Below are positions 21,759 to 31,718 of a stretch of 60,000 nt of DNA, one piece after another; position 1 is the stretch's first letter; every line of letters starts with the position of its first letter. The translations under genes and the position numbers were made by a program. Under the pieces are notes generated by a model, which was not told the origin of the DNA, did no database searches, and worked only from the letters and a program-made list of their open reading frames with translations. The stretch is from Symsagittifera roscoffensis (lineage: Eukaryota; Xenacoelomorpha; Acoela; Convolutidae): assembly GCF_963678635.1 (NCBI RefSeq), contig NC_087062.1, positions 54,014,473-54,074,472 on the forward strand, read 5' to 3'.

Positions 21759-24040
21759 TTATTTGCTGGTGTCGATGACGTAAGTGAGGGCACACTTTCC
21801 ACAGTAGTATCTGTCCTTGTGGTTGGCCATGAAGATACCAGCACCGCAGTTTTCCGACTCACACTCCTTCCTCAGTCGGGTGATTTTACCACTGTCGTCC
21901 ACTTTGTAGTATTTAAGCACAGGAAGCTTGACCTACAACACAAAAAAGACTCGTTTCTAGGCTAACTTGACTTGAGCATTCATTTTGATGTTTGACTACC
22001 TATAATACCACTTCAAGTTCGATTTCCAAGATTCAAAAGCAGGAGCGGATATAGTATTTTTTCATACAGATTTATACAAAAATCGACAATTTTGTCAACT
22101 TTTCTGTAGATCGACCAGTTTGACTCTACCAGGTCTCCAAAAACTCTATAATTACCTTAAATCGCTAAACCTTTTGATAATAAAACTTTGATCAACATAG
22201 CCAAGAGACAGTTGGGAAAGAAAAATGAACGCAAGAAAACAAAAAAGACGTTTTTGCAAAATTTTCAACTTTCGAAATTCAAAATTAAAAAAATATATAT
22301 GGCCTTAAAGCTCTTTCAATGTCATGAATATTTTATGATGGAACTTTTTTGATAAAATTAACTCAATTCCACAAAACTGGATCAATAGTTAAAGTTTTAA
22401 TCCGCTGGGATACCTGAAACTTTATCCACTTGCGAAATTAGAAAACGATCACATTTTGTGACTTCTATACTTTTGATGTTCGATAGTGAAGTTCGCATTC
22501 CTTTTGACAAAGGATATTAACTTAAAAAAAGCACAATTCAAACCGCAAAAAAAAATCAAATTTGAGCGCGAACAAATTGAAGACTTTTCCTGAAAAAAAG
22601 CAAATCATCACGACTTATATAAGAGTTCACTACATCCATCGACTCTCTTTGGAAAATAGCTGCTTTTTTCAGAAGCTTTCAAAAAGAAAAGGCTGGCTAG
22701 CCCTTTAAAGTTACTATTATTCACTTCTTGACAAACCGGACAAAACGAACAGAACTGGGAACTTTCAACGCGTATGTCTCAAATTGCGTTGACGTTAGAC
22801 AAAAAGCGATGTACACAAAAAATGGCTTAGACTTTTAACATAATTAATATACTTTTTTTTGCTAAGTTCCGGCATAAATGTTTACCTAAAAGAGGGTTCT
22901 TTTTGGCTCATTTGCTTCAGTCAAAAACTGCACCAAAAGTACAGGAGCAACTGATGAGAAAATTATATCAAACTTAACCTCTTGTGCGGCCCAACAAAGT
23001 TCAAGGTTTTAATCTCGCAAAGTTTGTAGAAAGGAATATGTTTTTGTTTGACAGTCAAAAAATGTCATTCCAACTTCATAAAATGTCAAATTGATCTAAA
23101 ACGTTTTAAAACGTTTCTGCGCATTTTTCGGAGAACATACCCTGCTTAAATTTCGTTGGGCAACAGAAGAGGTTCCTCCAATATTTTCGGTGTACCATTT
23201 GCTCATCAGTTGATCCAATACTTTCGGCGTAATTTTTGATTGAAGAAAATGAATGAGTCAGAAAGGAACCTATTTTAGGTTAAATTTTCGGGTCCGAATT
23301 TTGCCAAAAAATGGACCATTAGTTCTGCTATAAAATCTAAGCTACTGTTGTTCTTATCAATTTTTGTCTAACGTGTCAACCCAAATTGAGAAAAACGCGT
23401 TCAAAATTTTCAATTCTGTTCGTTTAGTCCGGTTAATTCAAATCAGCACTGCACTTGCCAATGCCAATTTTGTCCAAAATATCTTAAGTTGAGTTGTCTA
23501 GAAAACAAATAGTTGAGGTGTCTGTCCAAGCTGACGCGGCACTGAGCGAAGAAGACATTTCAAAATGAAAAAACAAACTATTCAGCAAAATTGAATTCTA
23601 AGATTACTCAGCCTACTTTCGAATAACTAGTTTTTGAAAAAATCCATAATGTCTGGGCTCAATTCACCCTGTTCAAATTATATGTCAGTAAAAAAAAATA
23701 TGTTGAATTGAATCCAAGTCAGAAAGCGGTCAAAAAAGTTTTGTTTTACCTTCTTAGTCTTCTTCTTGATCTTCTTGGGCGTAGTGTAGACCTTCTTCTT
23801 TCGTTTCTTACCACCACCAGACAGACCAAGAACAACGTGAATTGTTGATTCCTTCTCCACTCCCTCACTTAGTAGCTCATCTCCGTCTTCTAGTTGTTTG
23901 CCTCCAAAGATAAGTCTCAATTCTTCACTAGGGATCTCCTCCTTGTTCTCGATTTTAGCCTTGAGTACTTCAACGGTGTCTGTTGGTTCAACATCCAAGG
24001 TGATAGTTTTGCCCGTGAGGGTTTTCACAAAGATTTGCAT
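21759..24040 (-). CDS. RPS27A: ubiquitin-like / ribosomal protein eS31 (RPS27A) fusion
   Basis: Exon 1 is 24040-23750 (97 codons) and exon 2 is 21932-21759 (57 codons plus stop), giving 154 residues against 156 in human. The intron 21933-23749 is GT-AG, phase 0. Residues 1-76 are a ubiquitin fold starting [15 protein letters not shown], and residues 77-154 are eS31: a basic linker ([14 protein letters not shown]), then the C4 zinc finger CESENC...CGKC. eS31 sits in the 40S head; the N-terminal part is cleaved off after Gly76. The ubiquitin part is unusually divergent: Gly72 and Ser74 replace Arg72 and Arg74, with R54D and Y59E, while Lys48, Lys63, Ile44 and Gly75-Gly76 stay. A TTTCAG acceptor leaves a 5-nt leader. 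CCDC86 follows 429 bp downstream. Confidence 0.97.
22225..22690. repeat. dispersed ~450-bp repeat, copy 2, in the RPS27A intron
   Basis: Same ordered phrases as 18490-18960 (CTCTTTCAATGTCATGAATATTTTATGA, AACTGGATCAATAGTTAAAGTTTTAAT, GACTTTTCCTGAAAAAAAGC). It lies directly beside the MITE-like element. Confidence 0.65.
22734..23434. mobile_element. MITE-like element with ~85-bp terminal inverted repeats
   Basis: The left end AACCGGACAAAACGAACAGAA at 22734 is the imperfect reverse complement of the right end ending CCGGTT at 23434. The match continues inward through ACGCGT..TCTCAAATTG..GTTGACG..TTAGACAAAAA on both sides, for about 85 bp. Total about 700 bp with no coding capacity, so it is a non-autonomous DNA transposon or foldback element within the RPS27A intron. 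No clear target duplication could be fixed, so the superfamily is open. Confidence 0.75.
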
Positions 24041-24044
24041 TTTC

Positions 24045-24055
24045 CCTGAAAAAAA
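24045..24055 (-). other. splice acceptor 5 nt upstream of the RPS27A start
   Basis: On the minus strand CTCTTTTTTTTTCAG/GGAAA-ATG. It has a long pyrimidine tract and a five-base leader. A candidate trans-splice site. Confidence 0.7.
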
Positions 24056-24059
24056 AAGA

Positions 24060-25845
24060 GAACGCTAACATGTACGCTCTAATAGTTTGTTTACCATCGA
24101 AAATAGGGGTAAAATTTCTTTATTTGAATTTTAAATTAAAGCAAAACATCTATTTCAGTTTTAAATTCTCTCACTATTAGATTAAATTTAAACGGAGCAT
24201 CAACACTATCTGGTAGAAAATTAATCAAATTGTTAGTCGTTGTAATTGAAATAAACTCTCATGTGCTTAATTATCGATGGCTCCTGAGAAAAATCTGGTA
24301 GAAGTTTTAGAAAAATGAGCGTCAGTCATTGTAATTGCAACATACTGATGTGCCTAATTATGAGGGCCCCGAAATTGTCATTAAAGACAAGTTGGGATGG
24401 GATATTGGATTTAACTCAAAATTTAGATATCAAAAGAAGAAAGGTAGAAAAGTTAATAAATTTACTTAGACATTTTAATTTTCCAATTTGGAAATTTAAT
24501 ACTTCTCTTAAATGTAAGAGAAAAATTAACAATTCTCCAGTTTGAGAATTGGACTATTTGCTTTTTCTCTCTTTTTGAGATTTTAGCAAATTTCGCGAAA
24601 TTTTAGAAGGTGTGCCTCACTATTCGCACCAATTTATTACGTTAGCAATACTTATGTACGCCGGACAAAGCGCTTGCTAGTAATATAGGGTCCTATCTTA
24701 GAAAGTAAATCTAAAATTCGCTGGAAATAACTTTTTTTAGAAAAGAAGTTAGTATGAATTTAGTGCAAGTTGCCTTTAGACTCGACATTTATTTTAAGGG
24801 TTGCATTCTGAGATATTTTGACTGAGAATGGTTGGTGCTTTTAGAGAGAGAGAGAGAGAGAGAGAGAGTTGTAAGAGCAAATTGTTGGAATGAATCTCAG
24901 TAGTTTTTAGCTTCAATTTATACTCAATTGGGAAATCTCCCAATCTGTCGTAGAAAAAAATTCGTAATCTCTCGTGAATGTTATTGGTGCATTCGTATTT
25001 TACTAGAAGAGTCGTTCGAATAATCGTATTTTACGAGAAGAATCGTTATTATTCGTATTTAACGAGAAAAGTAGTTTTAATTTCCAATGCTTAAAACGTT
25101 ATACGAGTTATTCCAATTGAATTTCCGTTAATTTTGCAAGGGGATAAAAACATTTATTTTATGGTGGCGGCGGCGTCACGCTTTATGAGCACAATAAATT
25201 AGTCATTATGAAAATTCTCTTTAAATTTGGGAGCCTCTTGCTCAAGCGGTTATGTCAAATAGCTCGCCCGGAAAGACAGAAATTTAAATAGCAGTTGAGA
25301 ACAAAAAAAAAACATAAAAAAGAAACAAAAGGCAGGAGTCAAGCCAAAAATGAACGAAATGCTGGAGAATTGCAACGAAGATCAGAAAAGAATGATAGTA
25401 GCATAAGAAAAAAGATTCGGCGCACTGCTCCCTGTTGAGAGGTTTTCAATGACCAAAGCTAATTTCAGAGACGACTACACCCCAGATACGGTCAAAACTT
25501 AAGCTTCTTCCAGTCAAAAAAGCAGCTTCAAAGGCTTCAGCACTCATTGTCATGTCCGAAAGGAAATTTTCCAATTGTGCGGCGTCACAATGAAATTCAA
25601 GATATTTGATGACGCAGGCACTTCACGCCATGTCGATCGAACCAGATCTAAAGGATGTTATCAGACCCCAGAGTCTTACTGTCAATTAGCTGTGTTTGTG
25701 TTAGAAGCCCTCTTGAAGTGTCCAGTGAGAGTTGCGAATAAGATGATATTGTTGCGGTTCATCTGCAATAACGTCGGTTAGTTCCCAAGGCTGATCTCTA
25801 GCCTGGTCCATCAGCTGTCAGATTAGACATCGGCGCAAGCGGAGT
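24060..25845. other. intergenic region upstream of RPS27A
   Basis: No gene recognised. It contains a (GA)n microsatellite at about 24845-24869 and repeated phrases TCGTATTTTACTAGAAGAGTCGTTCGAAT / ATCGTATTTTACGAGAAGAATCGTTAT near 24990-25070. Presumably it holds the RPS27A promoter, but no element can be named. Confidence 0.4.
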
Positions 25846-25849
25846 AAGA

Positions 25850-28800
25850 GGTGAGAGGTCCGAAAAACTCTCTTTGATGTTCGTGTTTTCAGTCAACTCT
25901 CTAAGACGAACAGTGACCAGATCCAAATCTATCGGCGCCACGAGTCTGAGAAAAGACAACAGTAAGCATCAAGAATTCTTGAAATTGAAGTTTTGAGTGC
26001 TGTCGACGTCCTGCGGACAGGCACCAGCAACACATGCTCTTAAAAACCGCTTATCTAGCATGCTGGCAGAAAAATTAGACACTGAGACACAACGACCTAG
26101 TTACGAAACAGGATAAGCAGGGCAAGCACTCACTCGTGCATCATGAGATTGAGAGGAGCTCGATCAAACAACAAACTACCTGTTAGAGCATGTTTGATGT
26201 TCATGTTTTCAGTCAACTCTCTAAGAAGAACAGTGACCAGATCCAAATGTACCGGCGCTACGAGTGTGAGAAGACAACAGCATCAAGAATTTTTGAAATT
26301 GAAGTAGCAGAGTGCTGTCGATATCCAGTGTACAGGCACCAGCACACATTCTCTTATCTAGCATGCTGCAGAAAGACTAGACATGCTAAGACACAACCAC
26401 CTTTACAAAACAGGATAATTAGCGCTACCACTCACTAGTGCATTATGAGATTGAGAGGAGCTCGATCAAACAAATCACCCGTTAGAGCATGTTTGATATT
26501 CGTGTTTGATTTTCACCGGCGCCACGAGTGTGAGAAGACAACAAAACGCATCAAGAGTTCTTGAAATTGAAGTAGGGAGTGCTGTCGACATCGAGTGGAC
26601 ATGCACCTACACACATTCTCTAGAGAGGCGCTTATCTAGCATGCTGGCAGAAAAACTAGACATGCTGAAACACAGCAACCTAGTTACAAAAACAGGATAA
26701 TTTGGGCAACCACTCACTCGTGCGTTATGAGATTGAGAGGCGCTCGATCAAACGACAAATCACCCGTTAGAGCATATTCGATATTCGTGTTTTCAGTCTA
26801 CTCTCTAAGAAGAACAGTGACCAAATCCAAACCTGCGCCACGAGTCTGAGAGAAGACAAAGTAAGCATCAAGAATTCATGAAACTGAAGTAGTGAGTGCT
26901 GTCAACATCCAGTGTACAGGCACCTGCACACATGCTCTTATCTAGCATGCTGGTAGAAAGACTAGGCATGCTAAGACACAACCACCTAGTTACAAATCAG
27001 GAAAATTAGGGAAACCACTCACTCGTGCATTATGAGATTGAGAGAAGCTCGATCAAACGACAAATCACCCATTAGAGCATGTTTGACATTCGTGTTTTCA
27101 ATCTACTCTATAAGACAAACAGTGACCAGATCCAAATGTACCAGCACCACGAGTGTGAGAATACAACAAAACGCATCAAGAATTCATGAAACTGAAGTAG
27201 TGAGTGCTGTCGACATCCAGTGGACATGCACCTGCACACATGCTCTAGAGAGGCGCTTATCTAGCATGCTGGCAGAAAAACTAGACATGCCGAAACACAA
27301 CAACCTAGTTACATAAGAGGATAAGTAGGGCAACCATTCACTCGTGCATCATAAGATTGAGAGGAGCTCGATCAAACAACAAACCACCCGTTAGAGCTTG
27401 TTTGATATTCGTGTTTTCAGTCTTTTCTCTAAGACGAAAAGTGACCAGATCCAAATCTACCGGCGCCATGAGTCTGAGAAAAGACAACAAAACGCATCAA
27501 GAATTCTTGAAATTGATGTAGTGAGTGCTGTCGACATCCTGTGTACAGGCACCTGCACAAATGCTCTTATCTAGCATGCTGGCAGAAATACTAGACATGC
27601 TAAGACAGAACCACCAAGTTACAAAACAGGATAACTAGGGCAAACACTCACTCGTGCATTATGAGATTGAGAGGCGCTCGATCAAACGACAAATCACCCG
27701 TTAGAGCATGTTCGATATTCGTGTTTTCAGTCTACTCTGTAAGAAGAACAGTGACCAAATCCAAACCTGCGCCAAGAACCTGAGAGAAGACAAACGTAAG
27801 CATCAAGACTTCATGAAATTGAAGTAGTGAGTGCTGTCGACATCCAGTGGACACGCACCTGCACACATGCTCTAGAGAGGCGCTTATCTAGCATGCTGGC
27901 AGAAAAACTAGACATGCTGAAACACAACAACACAGTTACATAAGAGGATAAGTAGGGCAACCATTACCTCGTGCATCATAAGACTGAGAGGAGCTCGATC
28001 AAACAACAAACCACCCGTTAGAGCTTGTTTGATATTCGTGTTTTCAGTCTATTCTCTAAGACGAAAAGTGACCAGATCCAAATCTACCGGCGCCACGAGT
28101 CTGAGAAAAGACAACAAAACGCATCAAGAATTCTTGAAATTGATGTAGTGAGTGCTGTCGACATCCTGTGTACAGGCACCTGCACACATGCTCTTATCTA
28201 GCATGATGGCAGAAATACTAGACATGCTAAGACACAACCACCAAGTTATAAAACAGGATAACTAGGGCAACCGCTTACTCGTGCATTATGAGATTGAGAG
28301 GAGCTCGATCAAACGACAAATCACCCGTTAGAGCATGTTCGATATTCGTGTTTTCAGTCTGCTCTCTAAGACGGACAGTGGCCAGATCCAAATCTACCGG
28401 CGCCACGAGTGTGAGAAAAGACAACAAAACGCATCAAGAATTCTTGAAATTGATGTAGTGAGTGCTGTCGACATCCTGTGTACAGGCACCTGCACAAATG
28501 CTCTTATCTAGCATGCTGGCAGAAATACTAGACATGCTAAGACAGAACCACCAAGTTAAAAAACAGGATAATTAGGGCAACCACTCACTCGTGCATTATG
28601 AGATTGAGAGGCGCTCGAACAAACGACAAATCGCCCGTTAGAGCATGTTTGATATACGTGTTTTTATTCTACTCTATAAGACGAACAGTGACCAGATCCA
28701 AATGTACCGGCGCCACGAGTGTGAGAAGACAACAAAACGCATCAAGAATTCTTGAAATTGAAGTAGTGAGTGCTGTCGACATCCAGTGGACAAGCACCTG

Positions 28801-30225
28801 CACACATGCTCTAGAGAAGCGCTTATCTAGCATGCTGGCAAAAAAAAACTAGACATGCTAAAACACAAAACTTAGTTACAAAAGAGGATAAGTAGGGCAA
28901 CCATTTACTCGTGCATCATGAGATTGAGAGGAGCTCGATCAAACAACAAATCACCCGTTAGAGCTTGTTTGATATTCGTGTTTTTCAGTCTATTCTCAAA
29001 GACGAACAGTGACCAGATCCAAATCTACCGGCGCCACGAGTCTGAGAAAAGACAACAAAGCACATCAAGAATTCTTGAAATTGATGTAGTGAGTGCTGTC
29101 GACATCCTGCGTACAGGCACCTGCACACATGCTCTTATCTAGCATGCTGGCAGAAATACTAGACATGCTAAGACAGAACCACCTAGGTACAAAAACAGGA
29201 TAATTAGGGCAACCACTCACTCGTGCATTATGAGATTGAGAGGCGCTCGATCAAACGAGAAATCACCCGTTAGAGTATGTTCGATATTCGTGTTTTCAGT
29301 CTACTCTGTAAGAAGAACAGTGACCAAATCCAAACCTGCGCCAAGAACCTGAGAGAAGACAAACGTAAGCATCAAGACTTCATGAAATTGAAGTAGTGAG
29401 TGCTGTCGACATCCAGTGGACACGCACCTGCACACATGCTCTAGAGAGGCGCTTATCTAGCATGCTGGCAGAAAAACTAGACATGCTGAAACACAACAAC
29501 CTAGTTACATATGAGGATAAGTAGGGCAACCATTTACTCGTGCATCATGAGATTGAGAGGAGCTCGATCAAACAACAAATCATCCGTTAGAGCTTGTTTG
29601 ATATTCGTGTTCTTCAATCTATTCTCAAAGACGAACAGTGACCAGATCCAAATCTACCGGCGCCACGAGTCTGAAAAAAGACAACAAAACACATCAAGAA
29701 TTATTGAAATTGATGTAGTGAGTGCTGTCGACATCCTGTGTACAGGCACCTGCACACATGCTCTTATCTAGCATGATGGCAGAAATACTAGACATGCTAT
29801 GACACAACCACCAAGTTACAAAACAGGATAACTAGGGCAACCGCTTACTCGTGCATTATGAGATTGAGAGGAGCTCGATCAAACGACAAATCACCCGTTA
29901 GAGCATGTTCGATATTCGTGTTCTCAGTCTTCTCTCTAAGACGGACAGTGACCAGATCCAAATCTACCGGCGCCACGAGTGTGAGAAAAGACAACAAAAC
30001 ACATCAAGAATTCTTGAAATTGAAGTAGTGAGTGCTGTCAACATCCAGTGGACAGGCACCTGCACACATGTTCTAGAGAAGCGGTTATCTAGCATGCTGA
30101 CAGAAAAACGAGACATGCTAAGACACAACCACCTAGATACAAAACAGGATAAGTAGGGCAACCATTCACTCGTGCATCATGAGATTGAGAGGAGCTCGAT
30201 CAAACAACAAAACACCCTTTGGAGC
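25850..30225. repeat. ~310-bp satellite, about 14 monomers, with higher-order structure
   Basis: The anchor GAGATTGAGAGG(A/C)GCTCGATCAAAC occurs near 26145, 26447, 26729, 27034, 27353, 27663, 27980, 28290, 28600, 28920, 29232, 29549, 29860 and 30181, a spacing of 282-321 bp. Monomers fall into types: some have GTGGACA...CTCTAGAGAGGCGC, others GTGTACAGG...CTCTTATC. Diagnostic variants repeat at about 1570 bp (GCATGATGGC at 28201 and 29771; the CGCCAAGAACCTGAG block near 27771 and 29339), so a five-monomer higher-order unit has been duplicated. The similar open frames inside each monomer are by-products of the repeat. The first monomers on the left are the most diverged. Confidence 0.95.
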
Positions 30226-30229
30226 ATGA

Positions 30230-30825
30230 GATCCTATGCCATTGAACTCACTCACGCACAGACCCGCAACAAACATCATCTAAGAAAATGAACACTTACA
30301 TCAAAATATCGACATTGAACTGCATAGCACACTTTTTCGAACTCTAGTCATTACACATCTTGCTTCGATTTAATGTTGTTTGCCTCCAAATATGTGTAGG
30401 ATTTTTTTTAACAGAAGCTTCTCCTAAGTCCATTTTTAATTGACCTTTTTTCAAATATATTTTTATAATAAAAACTTTAATATCATTTTTATAGGGGACC
30501 TGGTCAATTTTTAGAACCTTCCTATCATAGTTACATCTAGTGGATTTAATATTTACCCATTCTCGGTAATAAAGCACCTGAAAGTAGCATCGATGATAAT
30601 TTATAAATGATAACTTATGTCACAGAGCACATTATGGCAAGATTCGCTGATTAAATTTTTTTTCAGCGAAAAGCTACTGGATTAATATTTACTTCTTCTT
30701 GTTAAATGAAATGAAAAGACTAAGCAGCAGAGTGATTTATATTTACAAAATTAAGTGATAGAACTTTTCACAGCATGCCTTGAAAAAATGATGACTGCAT
30801 TTTGATCCCAATACTAATGCAACAA
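30230..30825. other. interval between satellite and RSU1
   Basis: AT-rich, without coding signature. It holds the RSU1 3' UTR on the minus strand; I see no clear AATAAA signal in the first 200 nt after the stop. Confidence 0.35.
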
Positions 30826-31665
30826 TTATTTGCGGCTAGCTTTTTTGCTTTTATCGGGTATGGGCGGGAGAGTGCGCGCCGATGCACTGAGAACTTGAGA
30901 CAACTCAGAATTGTAGTTGTCACTTCGAATATGATTTATGACATGATGCTGTCCCAGTAAAAACTGATCTTTCAAAGACCTGCACCATGGGTTCTCTTTT
31001 CCCCGCAAAATTGACTGATTCACGTCATCAAAATGCAACTCTCCGAACCCTACAGGCAAGTACTCCAATCTATTGCCCTCAATGAAGAATTCTTTCAGCT
31101 TCTTCAGATTTGAAACAGCATTCGGGAGCTCGATAAGATCATTATTTCGGAACGACAAAGTTTCCAAATTTGACAATCTGCAAATGCTTTCAGGTATCCG
31201 CTGAAAATCGTTATCAGCAAAATACAGCGCTCTCAGCGTAGCAGTCAACATTTCGAAGTTTCTCGGCAGAGATTGCTCTCTCAGGTTATTGTATGAGAGG
31301 TCTAAGACTTCTAATGCTGGAAACGACCCGAAGCCCTTGGGAAGTGTGTCGATTCTATTGCATCCAAGATAGAGGTGTTTAAGTTTGGGTATAGTGCACA
31401 AGTTAGCAGGCAAGGCCACAATCTTATTGTTTGTGAAGTTCAGGTACTCCAAATTTTCCAGGGTACAAAATGACGCCGGTATTTCGGGAATTTTATTGTG
31501 TGCACAGTTGATTTTGGTTAAGCTGAGGCGCATGGTATGAAATTCTGGAGTATTCGGTATATCCACCATATTGTGAACATCCATGTCAATAATCATCAGC
31601 TGCTTCGATTCCCCCTTTCGTATCTTGTCCAACTGTTCTTTCATAACATTTTTGACAGACGACAT
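30826..31665 (-). CDS. RSU1: Ras suppressor protein 1 (leucine-rich repeat)
   Basis: 279 residues, one uninterrupted exon, close to the 277 of human RSU1. After a short N-terminus come about seven leucine-rich repeats (LxxLxFxxNxIxxLPxx: LEYLNFTNNKIVALP, LKHLYLGCNRIDTLP, LEVLDLSYNNL, LETLSFRNNDLIELP). The RSU1-type C-terminal cap follows: ENPW, then DQFLLGQHHVINHIRS, and a basic end with DKSKKASRK that matches the vertebrate DKSKKISRK tail. RSU1 binds the LIM5 domain of PINCH in the ILK-PINCH-parvin complex at integrin adhesions and dampens Ras signalling. A possible acceptor (CTAATTTAG at 31693-31700) leaves a 27-nt leader but has a poor pyrimidine tract. The vertebrate gene has several introns; none is seen here. 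A Penelope-like element begins about 50 bp upstream. Confidence 0.96.
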   Translation of the reverse strand: MSSVKNVMKEQLDKIRKGESKQLMIIDMDVHNMVDIPNTPEFHTMRLSLTKINCAHNKIPEIPASFCTLENLEYLNFTNNKIVALPANLCTIPKLKHLYLGCNRIDTLPKGFGSFPALEVLDLSYNNLREQSLPRNFEMLTATLRALYFADNDFQRIPESICRLSNLETLSFRNNDLIELPNAVSNLKKLKEFFIEGNRLEYLPVGFGELHFDDVNQSILRGKENPWCRSLKDQFLLGQHHVINHIRSDNYNSELSQVLSASARTLPPIPDKSKKASRK

Positions 31666-31718
31666 CTTGTACAGTACCTTAAAACGCAGATCCTAAATTA
31701 GTTTTTTTTTAAAATTAA

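Noticed and set aside
25227-25300. tRNA-like A box (TTGCTCAAGCGGTTA)
   Set aside because: No B box, no cloverleaf and no acceptor stem; too weak for a tRNA or a SINE call.
28598-30156. repeated 74-86-residue open frames beginning MRLRGAR
   Set aside because: They recur only because the 310-bp satellite recurs; frames break in many monomers, and no coding constraint is visible.
25850-30225. possible CRISPR-like array
   Set aside because: The units are long (310 bp), contiguous and without unique spacers, in a eukaryotic genome; it is a satellite.
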